This document shows, in pieces, positions 1 to 6,315 of a stretch of 7,205 nt of DNA. The translations under genes were made by a program, and so were the position numbers. Under the pieces are notes generated by a model, which saw nothing but the letters and a program-made list of their open reading frames with translations, did no database searches and was not told the DNA's origin. The stretch comes from a bacterium UBP2_UBA2255 (GTDB taxonomy: Bacteria > Edwardsbacteria > AC1 > EtOH8): positions 1 through 7,205 of the forward strand of contig DDXR01000051.1 in NCBI GenBank assembly GCA_002347565.1, read 5' to 3'. Each line of letters starts with the position of its first letter. The stretch's first letter is position 1.

Positions 1-493
1 TAGAAAGAATCATTAAATCAATAATTGTAACACGAATATTCTTCTTATAAGTTTGTTCGAAGTACCTATCTACACCGATAATGATATCACGATTAGTTTG
101 GATGTCGTGATACTGTATTTTTCTATTTACTCTTCTAGCCTCCCCAATGCGTAACTGTAGGTCTTTGCGCAAATTCCGAAGGGCACGATGATATTTATTG
201 CTATCAGGGAAGACACAGGGTTTGAAATATTCCTTCTTAGCTAGATTCTTAAACGTCTCAGCGATACAGACATCTAGTATAAGTACGGTAGCCTTTGAAG
301 AGGCGATCTGCTCATCTATTATTGACCAATAATAGTGTGCATCTTCTACAAGTTTTTTCTCTTTCGGATTTTGAATATATTCAGAGTCGAGGTACTTGTT
401 TATAAGAAAATTGGAATCAATTAAATACCAGATTCGGTTTTCTGGTTTTCTTGGAATAATCCTATAGGCTTTACGCTTATATAGTATGCTCAT
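1..493 (-). CDS. PIN-like domain protein, 3' end off the left edge (partial)
   Basis: This open frame of 164 codons has no stop before the window edge, so the C-terminus is missing. It starts at an ATG preceded by a strong Shine-Dalgarno AGGAGGT (504-510) with a 10-nt spacer. The residues suggest a PIN-like nuclease fold: a hydrophobic strand ending in an acidic residue, WYLIDSNFLINKYL with D26; an Asp/Glu-bearing helix after a strand, VLILDVCIAETFKNL with E79; and a late strand RVTIIDLMILS with D159, in the place of the third PIN acidic residue. PIN domains are metal-dependent RNases found in VapC-type toxins, rRNA maturation factors and some defence proteins. Which of these applies cannot be told. 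A Lys/Arg-rich stretch lies around residues 100-150. Base composition is roughly one third G+C, with many AT-ending codons (ATA, AAA, TTA), quite unlike the GC-rich neighbours, so transfer is likely. It lies downstream of the aminotransferase on the same strand with a hairpin between. The coding call is strong; the PIN assignment is moderate and rests on motif reading only. Confidence 0.7.
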   Translation of the reverse strand, partial: MSILYKRKAYRIIPRKPENRIWYLIDSNFLINKYLDSEYIQNPKEKKLVEDAHYYWSIIDEQIASSKATVLILDVCIAETFKNLAKKEYFKPCVFPDSNKYHRALRNLRKDLQLRIGEARRVNRKIQYHDIQTNRDIIIGVDRYFEQTYKKNIRVTIIDLMILS

Positions 494-518
494 TGAATAT
501 ATAACCTCCTGTGGCTAG

Positions 519-554
519 TAAAATATCGGGCCGGCATCGCTGCCGGCCCGATAT
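519..554 (-). terminator. Intrinsic terminator-like hairpin after the aminotransferase gene
   Basis: A perfect 14-bp inverted repeat (523-536 with 541-554) encloses a 4-nt loop that reads GCGA on the minus strand, a GNRA-type tetraloop. On that strand the stem is followed by a short T tract (ATATTTTAC). The hairpin begins 4 nt past the aminotransferase stop codon at 559, the usual place for a Rho-independent terminator. The T tract is short and interrupted, so termination may be incomplete. On the plus strand only weak Ts follow, so bidirectional action is not well supported. The AT-rich PIN-like gene's ribosome-binding site starts about 8 nt beyond the T tract. Confidence 0.8.
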
Positions 555-558
555 CGTT

Positions 559-1779
559 CTACTTCTTGTGCGCCGCGTTGTAGGCCTCGATCCCCTTGGC
601 CAGTATCTGGATCGCTTTCCGCAGGTCGGCCTCCTTCAGCACGTAGGCGATGCGCACCTCGTGCTTGCCCTTGCCCGCCGTGGCGTAGAACCCGTCGCCC
701 GGGGCCACCATGGTGGTGGCCTTCTCGTGCTGGAAGTCGGTCAGCATCCAGGCCGCGAACCTGTTGGCGTCGTCGATCGGCAGCTGCGGCATGATGTAGA
801 ACGCGCCGGCCGGCTTCTTGAACACCGCGCCGGGGATCTTGGCCAGCTCCTCGCAGACGATGTCGCGGCGCTTCTGGTACTCGGGGATCATCGACTTGAT
901 GAAGCTCTCGATGTGCCGGTAGCCGGCCGCGGCGCCCACCTGCTCGATGGTGGGCGGGCAGAGCCGGGCCTGGCCGAACTTGAGCATGGTGTGCATCAGC
1001 TCCCTGTTGCGCGATACCAGGCAGCCCACCCGGGCGCCGCAGGCCGAGAACCGCTTGGAGACCGAGTCCATCATGATCACCCGGTCCTTGTGGTCGCGCA
1101 GCTCCAGGCAGGAGTGGGCCACCGCGCCGTCGTAGGCGAACTCGCGGTAGACCTCGTCGGCCAGCAGCCACAGGCCCTTCTCGGCGCAGAGCGCGCCCAG
1201 CATCTCCACGTCCTTCCGGGCGAACACCGCGCCGGTGGGGTTGTTGGGCGAGCAGTACATGATGGCCCGGGTCTTGGACGTGATCCGCTTGAGGAACTCC
1301 TCCCGGGTCGGGCAGGCGAAGCCCTCGGCCGCGTGGGTGGGCACCGGCACCACCTTCATGTCGGCCATGGTGGCGAAGCCGTTGTAGTTGGTGTAGAACG
1401 GCTCGGGCACCAGCACCTCGTCGCCCGGGTCGCCGATGGCCATCAGCGCGAAGATGATGGCCTCGCTGCCGGCGGTGGTCACCAGGATGTCGTCGACCGT
1501 CAGCTCGTGGCCCAGGTTGTGGAAGTAGTTGCGGATCTCCTGGCGCAGCGGCAAAATGCCCTGCGACGGGCCGTAGGCCAGCACCTCGTCCTTGAAGCCG
1601 CGCACGGCCTCCATGATCTCGGCCGGCGTGGCGATGTCGGGCTGGCCGATATTGAGGTGGTAGACCGCGGTGCCGCGCTTCTTGGCCTCGTCGGCCAGCG
1701 GCACCAGCCGCCGGATGGGCGAGGCCTGCATGGCGTGGGCCCGCCGTGACTGGCGGAGGTCGCGGGATTCGGCGCTCAT
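559..1779 (-). CDS. PLP-dependent class I/II aminotransferase (aspartate-aminotransferase-like fold)
   Basis: A 406-residue fold-type I aminotransferase, full length for the family (about 390-410). Such enzymes move an amino group between an amino acid and a 2-oxo acid using pyridoxal phosphate in the cytoplasm. Visible landmarks: LNIGQPDIATP near residue 43; the cofactor-phosphate turn TTAGSEAIIFA around 102-110; SPNNPTG with the NPTG loop at 180-183; LLADEVYREF with D208, which contacts the pyridine nitrogen; SVSKRFSACGARVG with the Schiff-base lysine K242; and VRIAY with R376, the expected substrate-carboxylate arginine. SVSKR(F/Y)SACGAR(V/I)G is typical of AspB-type subgroup I enzymes. 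Substrate specificity (aspartate, alanine, aromatic or other) cannot be read from these motifs, so no symbol is given. The ATG at 1779 is chosen because GAGGA lies about 7 nt upstream; an in-frame GTG at 1812 would add 11 unconserved-looking residues. The gene follows the M16 peptidase after 132 bp holding a GC-rich palindrome, and ends in a terminator-like hairpin. Confidence 0.93.
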   Translation of the reverse strand: MSAESRDLRQSRRAHAMQASPIRRLVPLADEAKKRGTAVYHLNIGQPDIATPAEIMEAVRGFKDEVLAYGPSQGILPLRQEIRNYFHNLGHELTVDDILVTTAGSEAIIFALMAIGDPGDEVLVPEPFYTNYNGFATMADMKVVPVPTHAAEGFACPTREEFLKRITSKTRAIMYCSPNNPTGAVFARKDVEMLGALCAEKGLWLLADEVYREFAYDGAVAHSCLELRDHKDRVIMMDSVSKRFSACGARVGCLVSRNRELMHTMLKFGQARLCPPTIEQVGAAAGYRHIESFIKSMIPEYQKRRDIVCEELAKIPGAVFKKPAGAFYIMPQLPIDDANRFAAWMLTDFQHEKATTMVAPGDGFYATAGKGKHEVRIAYVLKEADLRKAIQILAKGIEAYNAAHKK

Positions 1780-1842
1780 GATTGTATCCTCATCAATACG
1801 GTTGATTGTCACTGTCTTCGCAAGCCGGGCTTCCCGCCCTTG

Positions 1843-1896
1843 TGACCCCTCCCCTGCCCCTCCCCGAACGCGTTCGGGGAGGGAAGGGTGGGGTCA
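1843..1896. repeat. GC-rich palindromic element with CGAACG/CGTTCG core
   Basis: A long imperfect inverted repeat lies in the 132-bp gap between the M16 peptidase stop and the aminotransferase start. The outer arms TGACCCC (1843-1849) and GGGGTCA (1890-1896) pair perfectly. C-rich and G-rich inner arms pair with a few mismatches, and the centre (1858-1883) is a perfect palindrome with core CTCCCCGAACG/CGTTCGGGGAG. No T tract follows on either strand, so it is not a standard intrinsic terminator. Its form resembles dispersed extragenic palindromes of high-GC bacteria. As RNA it would fold strongly on either strand and could separate or stabilise the flanking gene messages. Confidence 0.75.
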
Positions 1897-1911
1897 AGAT
1901 GTCGGCGGGCT

Positions 1912-3189
1912 TTACGCCAAAATGTCGCGGTGCAGCTCGAAGCCGCCTCGCTTGACCGGCCCCAGCAGCGCGGCCGACAGCCGCTCGGGCGAGAGCAGCC
2001 GCCGCGCCAGGGCGAAGACGTCCTCGGCCGTCACGGCGTCGACCCGACGGACGGTGTGGCCCAGGCCGTGGTAGGGCTCGCCGATCAGCTCGGTCCTGGC
2101 CAGGCGCATCATCCGGTTGCTGATGCTTTCCATGCCCAGGATCATGCTGCCCTTCAGCTGCGCCTTGGCGTTGGCCAGCTCGCCGCCGTCCACCGGGGCG
2201 GCGGACAGCTTCCGGATCTCGGCCAGCGCCATGTCCGACGCCGTCTGGATCCGGCCCGGCGAGGTGCCGAGGTAGACGCCGAAGATGCCGGCGTCGCGGT
2301 ACATCTCCAGGAACGAGTTCACCGAGTAGGCCAGTGCCGCCTCCTCGCGGATGGCCTGGAACAGTCGCGAGCTCATGCCGCCGCCCAGCATGGTGGACAG
2401 CAGCATCAGCGCGAAGCGGTCGGGGTGGGTGTACGGCAGGGACGGAAAGCCGAGGCAGAGGTGGACCTGGCTGATGTCGCGCCGCACGATCTTCAGGCCG
2501 CCGCCGGCGCGGGGCGGCCTTCGGCGGGGCGGGCCGCGCCGTCCCGCCGGCAGGCGGGGGCACAGGCCGGACAGCAGCGCGGTCAGGCGCCCGTGGTTCA
2601 CGTTGCCGGCCACCGCCACCACCATGTTGGACGGCACGAAGGCCCGCCGCCGCCAGGCCAGGATGTCGTCGCGGCGGAAGGAGCGGCAGTTGGCGGCCGT
2701 GCCGATGATGGGGTAGCTCAGGGGGTGCCCGTCGAAGATCACCTGGTCGAAGTGGTCGTGGACCAGCTCGTCCGGCGCGTCCTCCAGCCCCTTGATCTCC
2801 TCCAGCACCACCTTGCGCTCGCGGTCCAGGTCCCGCTGCGAGAAATTCGGGCGGCAGACGATGTCGGAGATGATGTCCACCGCCCGGGGCAGGTGCTCGT
2901 CGAGGGCCCGGGCGTAGAAACAGGTCTCCTCCTTGGTGGTGAAGGCGTCCAGGTGGCCGCCGATCGACTCCATCGACAGCGCGATGTCGCGGGCGCTGCG
3001 GGTGGCGGTGCCCTTGAACGACAGGTGCTCGACCAGGTGGGAGATGCCGTTCTCCCGCAGCGACTCGTCGCGCGAACCGCGGGCCAGCCAGAACCCGGCC
3101 GCCACCGAGTGGGTGGCGGGGATGTGCTCGCTGACCACGGTCAGGCCGTTGGGCAGGACGGTCCTTCGATGCTGCTCTAGCGGCGGCAC
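1912..3189 (-). CDS. M16 family zinc peptidase (processing-peptidase-like, single unit)
   Basis: A 425-residue M16B-type metallopeptidase, one half-clamshell unit of the usual bacterial length. The inverted zinc motif HLVEH is present (H51, E54 and H55; E54 is the catalytic base) and is followed by LSFKGT as in the family. The third zinc ligand is E131 in VVLEEIKGLEDAPDE. The C-terminal domain has the conserved GGGMSSRLFQAIREEAALAYSVNS block (about 269-292). All active-site residues are intact, so it should be an active subunit, probably a homodimer that degrades or trims peptides. No signal peptide is seen, suggesting a cytoplasmic location. An Arg/Pro-rich linker (about 211-231) joins the two subdomains and looks unusually basic. 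The start is a GTG at 3189 with GGAGG about 5 nt upstream. It lies 94 bp after recJ on the same strand, with no terminator between, so co-transcription is plausible. A yMPP/YmxG-type peptidase is the nearest description; the natural substrate is unknown. Confidence 0.93.
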   Translation of the reverse strand: MPPLEQHRRTVLPNGLTVVSEHIPATHSVAAGFWLARGSRDESLRENGISHLVEHLSFKGTATRSARDIALSMESIGGHLDAFTTKEETCFYARALDEHLPRAVDIISDIVCRPNFSQRDLDRERKVVLEEIKGLEDAPDELVHDHFDQVIFDGHPLSYPIIGTAANCRSFRRDDILAWRRRAFVPSNMVVAVAGNVNHGRLTALLSGLCPRLPAGRRGPPRRRPPRAGGGLKIVRRDISQVHLCLGFPSLPYTHPDRFALMLLSTMLGGGMSSRLFQAIREEAALAYSVNSFLEMYRDAGIFGVYLGTSPGRIQTASDMALAEIRKLSAAPVDGGELANAKAQLKGSMILGMESISNRMMRLARTELIGEPYHGLGHTVRRVDAVTAEDVFALARRLLSPERLSAALLGPVKRGGFELHRDILA

Positions 3190-3283
3190 GGCCCCCTCCG
3201 GTGCGCGGCGGGAAAGCGAAAACGAGCGGATGAGGCGCGGGTTCGAGCCAGCGGGCTCCCCTTCGTTTCGGCCGGCCGGTCCA

Positions 3284-4987
3284 TCATCCGACCCTGATGT
3301 CCTTGGCCCGCAGCTGCAGCTTCCTGCGGCCCTGCCACTCGTTCTCCTCCAGCACGAAGGCCAGGTCCACGCGGGCGTCCTGGTCCTCGATGTCGGGCAG
3401 CAGCCCGCCGAGGGAGAAGCCGATGGTGTCGAAGATGCGCTGCCGGTGCTTGACCTTGAACTTGAGGTGGTTGCGGCCCACGATGTACGGCGTGCCCACC
3501 ACCCGCGAGCGCAGGGCGGCCAGCACCGGGTGGCGGTTGCCCGGCCCGAAGGGGGCGAAGCGGGCGAATTCGCGCGCGGTGCCGGCGTCCAGGGCGTCGA
3601 GGTCGACCTCGGCGTCCAGCGGCTGGCAGGGGACGAAGTCCTCGGCCGAGAGCGTGCGGCCCGCCACCTGGTTGAGCTTGTCCCTGAAGGCCGGGATGCT
3701 GCCGGCGTCGATGGTCAGTCCGGCCGCGAATTTGTGCCCGCCGAACCCCAGCAGCAGGTCCTGGCACTCCTTGAGCGCCTCGTGCAGGTGGAAGTTGGCG
3801 ATGGAGCGGGCCGAGCCCCTGCCCCGGTCGCCGTCGACGGCGATCATCACGGTCGGCCGGTAGAACTGCTCGACCAGCCGCGAGGCCACGATTCCGATCA
3901 CGCCCTGGTGCCAGGTGTTGGAGGAGAGCACGATCACCTTGTCGCGTTCCAGGTCGACGGTATCGGCCACCAGCGCCGATGCCTGCTCCAGTATCTGGTC
4001 GTCGACCTCCTTGCGCCGCTTGTTCTCCCCGTCCAGGGCGCGGGCGATCTCCGCCGCCTCCGCCGGGTCCCCGGTCAGCAGCAGGCGCAGGGCGGTGCCG
4101 GCGTCGCCCATGCGGCCGGCGGCGTTGATGCGGGGCGCCAGGATGAACACGATGTGGCCGGAGTCCAGGGTGCGGCCGAGCAGTCCGGTCACCTCCAGCA
4201 GCGCCCGCACGCCGGGCTTGGCGGAGGCGCGCAGGACCTCCAGCCCGAACTTGGCCAGGATCCGGTTCTCGCCGGTGAGCGGCACGATGTCCGCGATGGT
4301 GCCCAGCGCCACCAGGTCCAATTCCCGCTCAAGCTCCGGCTGCGGAATGTCGCGGCGCCGGTAGAGCGCCTGCAACATCTTATATGCCACCCCGACGCCG
4401 GCCAGCTCCTGGTAGGGGTAGGCGCTGTCCGTCCGCTTGGGGTCGACCACGGCGGCGGCCGGCGGCAGGCTGTCCTTGGTCTCGTGGTGGTCGGTGACGA
4501 TGCAGTCGATGCCGCGGCCGGCGGCGTAGGCGATCTCGGCGTGGGCGGTGATGCCGCAGTCGACCGAGACGATCAGGCCGACGCCGCGCCTCGCGGCCTC
4601 GTCGACGCCGGCGGCGGAGATCCCGTAGCCCTCGCGGCTGCGGTTGGGCAGGTACCATTCGGCGTCGGCCCCGGCCCGGGCCAGCCCCCTGATCAGCAGG
4701 GCGGTGGCGGTGATGCCGTCGACGTCGTAGTCGCCGTAGACCATGATCCGCTGGCCCCGCCGCAGGGCGGACTCCAGCCGGTCGACGGCCCGGTCCATGT
4801 CCGGCAGCAGGTACGGGTCGTGCAGGTCGGCCAGCGAGGGCGACAGGAAGCGGCGGGCGTCGGCCGGGAGGGCCACGCCGCGGGTCAGCAGCAGGCGCGC
4901 GACCAGCTGCGAAACGCCGATCTCGGCGGCCAGGGAGTTGACCAGCCCGGCATCGGCGGCGGCGGGGAAGATCCAGCGTTTTTCCAT
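3284..4987 (-). CDS. recJ: Single-stranded-DNA-specific exonuclease RecJ
   Basis: A 567-residue protein of standard RecJ length. RecJ is a cytoplasmic 5'-3' single-strand DNA exonuclease used in recombinational repair (RecF pathway), mismatch repair and base-excision repair. DHH phosphoesterase motifs occur in order: VYGDYDVDGITATAL with metal-binding D86, D88 and D90; SVDCGITA near 141-148; VTDHHE with the DHH signature at 166-168; VVDPKR near 180-185; and ELAGVGVAYKM. APRINAAGRMGDAG (about 284-297) follows. The DHHA1 domain carries GGHKFAAG (about 416-423), and residues about 462-567 fit the C-terminal OB-fold that grips single-stranded DNA. No key residue is missing. The ATG at 4987 is chosen because MEKRWIF begins the homologous region and AAGG lies 5 nt upstream. 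A longer in-frame start at 5101 would run into the RNase P RNA gene. The gene lies about 60 bp after rnpB on the same strand, separated by a stable hairpin, and precedes the M16 peptidase. Confidence 0.97.
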   Translation of the reverse strand: MEKRWIFPAAADAGLVNSLAAEIGVSQLVARLLLTRGVALPADARRFLSPSLADLHDPYLLPDMDRAVDRLESALRRGQRIMVYGDYDVDGITATALLIRGLARAGADAEWYLPNRSREGYGISAAGVDEAARRGVGLIVSVDCGITAHAEIAYAAGRGIDCIVTDHHETKDSLPPAAAVVDPKRTDSAYPYQELAGVGVAYKMLQALYRRRDIPQPELERELDLVALGTIADIVPLTGENRILAKFGLEVLRASAKPGVRALLEVTGLLGRTLDSGHIVFILAPRINAAGRMGDAGTALRLLLTGDPAEAAEIARALDGENKRRKEVDDQILEQASALVADTVDLERDKVIVLSSNTWHQGVIGIVASRLVEQFYRPTVMIAVDGDRGRGSARSIANFHLHEALKECQDLLLGFGGHKFAAGLTIDAGSIPAFRDKLNQVAGRTLSAEDFVPCQPLDAEVDLDALDAGTAREFARFAPFGPGNRHPVLAALRSRVVGTPYIVGRNHLKFKVKHRQRIFDTIGFSLGGLLPDIEDQDARVDLAFVLEENEWQGRRKLQLRAKDIRVG

Positions 4988-5010
4988 GGGGCCTTTCGGA
5001 AGGCGATGAC

Positions 5011-5038
5011 CCCAGGCGCCGGGGCGCCGGCACCTGGG
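5011..5038 (-). other. GC-rich hairpin between rnpB and recJ
   Basis: A 12-bp stem (CCCAGGTGCCGG with CCGGCGCCTGGG, minus strand, one G-T wobble) closes a CGCC loop. It sits 8 nt past the end of rnpB and about 24 nt before the recJ start. No T tract follows, so it is not a standard intrinsic terminator. It could mark the 3' boundary for RNase P RNA maturation, weaken read-through, or form the recJ leader. The fold is certain from the sequence; the role is inference. Confidence 0.6.
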
Positions 5039-5045
5039 AAGAAGG

Positions 5046-5432
5046 AAAGGACGGGACCTGTAAGCCGGGTTCTGTGCACCGCCGAAGCGGGCGGTGATCA
5101 TTTCTCTGGCCCCGGCGGACCGGGGTCAAGCGACCGACCCTCCTGCGTTGGGACGGACCATCCTATCCCCGCTCAGGGCGGGGGCGCAGGATCTATTTGG
5201 TCTTGCTCCGGCCGGGGTTTGCCGTGCCTCGTTCCTTGCGGTCCGAGCGGTGGGCTCTTACCCCACCGTTTCACCCTTACCCCGCCGCAGCGGGGCGGTC
5301 TGTTCTCTGTGGCACTTTCCGTCGCGCGCCGGTCGCCCGCCGCGCGCCCGCGGTGTTCCCGCGGCGGCCTGTCCTCTGGAGCCCGGACTTTCCTCCCCGC
5401 TTGCGCGGAGCGATCACCCGGTCCCGTCCTTT
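5046..5432 (-). ncRNA. rnpB: RNase P RNA (bacterial type A)
   Basis: This is the catalytic RNA of ribonuclease P, which with the RnpA protein removes 5' leaders from pre-tRNAs. On the minus strand the two ends, AAAGGACGGGACC and GGTCCCGTCCTTT, form a perfect 13-bp P1 helix. Conserved landmarks appear in order: GAGGAAAGTCCGGGCTCC (conserved region I); GTAAGGGTGAAACGGTG and GTAAGAGCCCACCGC; GAGGCACGGCAAACC; GGAGCAAGACCAAATAGA (conserved region IV); and the 3' ACAGAACCCGGCTTACAGG (conserved region V), which closes P2/P4. A P15/P16-like pair, CCTGCG with CGCAGG around GCGGGG, makes it a type-A architecture. P12 is short, with CTCG/CGAG capped by a GCAA loop. At about 387 nt it is of normal size. 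Ends are set by P1 pairing, so each may be off by a few nucleotides. No convincing sigma-70 promoter is seen; a weak TATTAA box lies at 5451-5456, inside a palindromic repeat. It sits between the RNase H gene and recJ on the same strand. Confidence 0.98.
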
Positions 5433-5443
5433 TCTTGCTATTC

Positions 5444-5522
5444 TTTCTTTTTAATAAGGAAGACATGAACCCATGAACAGGGCTGACAGTGGATCAATTC
5501 CTGTCCTTCATGGGTTCCTTAT
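5444..5522. repeat. Palindromic repeat unit A, between the RNase H gene and rnpB
   Basis: This occupies most of the 110-bp gap between the RNase H stop and rnpB. The left arm has TTTCTTTTTAATAAGGAA then GACATGAAC. Pairing segments are ATAAGGAA (5454-5461) with TTCCTTAT (5515-5522), ACCCATGAA (5469-5477) with TTCATGGGT (5507-5515), and CAGG (5478-5481) with CCTG (5500-5503), with an unpaired GACATGA-like insert on the left. It is a diverged member of the same family as the two units upstream of the RNase H gene (left arm TTTATAAGGAA...CATGAAC, right arm TTCATGG...CCTTAT). It may act as a hairpin terminator-like element for the RNase H message, and it overlaps the place where an rnpB promoter would be expected. 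Confidence 0.7.
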
Positions 5523-5542
5523 CGGTGACGGTTTTATTAGCG

Positions 5543-6127
5543 TTACTCCCCGGCCTTGTCGATGGCGATGTTGCTCAGCCGGTCGGCCAGGCGGTTCTCC
5601 TCGCGCGGCACGTTGACGATGTCCCATTCCTCCAGTTTGCCCAGCAAGTCATGTGCCTTGGCGAACAGGGCCTTGAGCCGCGGTTCCTTGACCTTGTAGT
5701 CGCCCCGGACCTGGTTGGCCATCAGCTCGCTGTCGGTCCGGATGTGGAGCCGCTTGAAACCGCGCTCCAGCGCCAGCTGCAGGCCCAGGATCAGTGCGCG
5801 GTACTCGGCCTCGTTGTTGGTGGCCCGGCCCAGGAACTCGCTCTTCTCGGCCAGCGAGGTCCCGGACGTGTCCAGGATGGCGGCCCCCGCGCCGGCCGGG
5901 CCGGGGTTGCCGCGGGCCGCGCCGTCGATCACCAGCGTCAGCTTGACCCGGCCCGATTCGATTTCGATCTTGCTGGCCAGCGACTGCAGCGACTCCTTGA
6001 GCGCGTCCTTGAGGCAGGACTCCTCGTCGGCGATCCGGTCCAGGCTGTGGCCGTTGGCGATCTTGCGCAGCACGGCCGACAGGCGGATCGACGCCGGCTG
6101 GTCAGTCTTTTTCCTGGCTGTTGTCAT
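5543..6127 (-). CDS. RNase HI family protein with N-terminal extension
   Basis: A 194-residue protein. Residues about 62-190 form an RNase H type 1 domain of the RVT_3 kind, which cuts the RNA strand of RNA-DNA hybrids (R-loops, primers) in the cytoplasm. The four catalytic acids are visible: D68 in VIDGAARGNPGPAG, E108 in TNNEAEYRAL, D132 in RTDSELMANQVRG and D182 in ENRLADRLSN. The basic protrusion of the E. coli enzyme is absent, as in the short RVT_3 subgroup. Residues about 1-60 are extra: a basic start, then two predicted helices (SAVLRKIANGHSLDRIADEE and a second amphipathic helix) that look like a small helix-turn-helix-type module, not recognised further. The ATG at 6127 has AGGGGG about 6 nt upstream; a TTG at 6157 is a less likely start. 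The gene stands 318 bp after the zinc-ribbon gene and 110 bp before rnpB, with palindromic repeats in both gaps. Because this subgroup differs from classical RnhA, no symbol is assigned. Confidence 0.93.
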   Translation of the reverse strand: MTTARKKTDQPASIRLSAVLRKIANGHSLDRIADEESCLKDALKESLQSLASKIEIESGRVKLTLVIDGAARGNPGPAGAGAAILDTSGTSLAEKSEFLGRATNNEAEYRALILGLQLALERGFKRLHIRTDSELMANQVRGDYKVKEPRLKALFAKAHDLLGKLEEWDIVNVPREENRLADRLSNIAIDKAGE

Positions 6128-6188
6128 GGGTGCCCCCTGATGGCGTGCCGGTTGCAATGCTACCCCCGACCGGTGACAGAACCGGGTC

Positions 6189-6291
6189 TTTCTTTATAAG
6201 GAAACCAGGAAGGCATGAACGGATCAACTGGCTGCATGCGGCCGGCCTCGATCACTGCCTCACCAAGTTTTCATGGATCCCTTATGAAATG
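6189..6291. repeat. Palindromic repeat unit B, upstream of the RNase H gene
   Basis: The left arm (6189-6220) contains the 19-nt core TTTATAAGGAAACCAGGAA (6193-6211) followed by GGCATGAAC. The right arm (6270-6289) contains TTCATGG and CCCTTAT in inverted order. CATGAA (6214-6219) pairs with TTCATG (6270-6275), and ATAAG (6196-6200) with CTTAT (6281-6285). The interior is GC-rich and has no open frame of note. Its left arm also pairs better with the right arm of the next unit, so units B and C together could fold as one structure. No gene is seen in the 318-bp gap that holds them. Confidence 0.72.
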
Positions 6292-6315
6292 AAAGCGGGC
6301 CGGAGGAGATCCCAA

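Noticed and set aside
1780..1812. GTG start at 1812 for the aminotransferase
   Set aside because: The ATG at 1779 has a clear GAGGA at proper spacing, and the extra 11 residues carry no family feature.
3190..3283. Terminator or small gene between recJ and the M16 peptidase
   Set aside because: Only a 5-bp stem (GAGCC/GGCTC, 3245-3258) without a T tract is visible, and no short frame has support. It is treated as plain spacer.
4988..5101. Upstream recJ start at 5101
   Set aside because: It would place 38 codons across the hairpin and the 3' end of rnpB. The ATG at 4987 matches the family N-terminus and has a ribosome-binding site.
2933..5476. Very long plus-strand open frame (847 codons) and similar long plus-strand frames at 511-1749 and 1888-3180
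   Set aside because: They lie antisense to recJ, rnpB, the M16 peptidase and the aminotransferase, whose motifs are unambiguous. Their translations are low-complexity Val/Gly/Arg/Gln strings typical of antisense frames in high-GC DNA, and one runs through the RNase P RNA.
6128..6157. TTG start at 6157 for the RNase H gene
   Set aside because: The ATG at 6127 is preceded by AGGGGG at normal spacing, and ATG is preferred over TTG.
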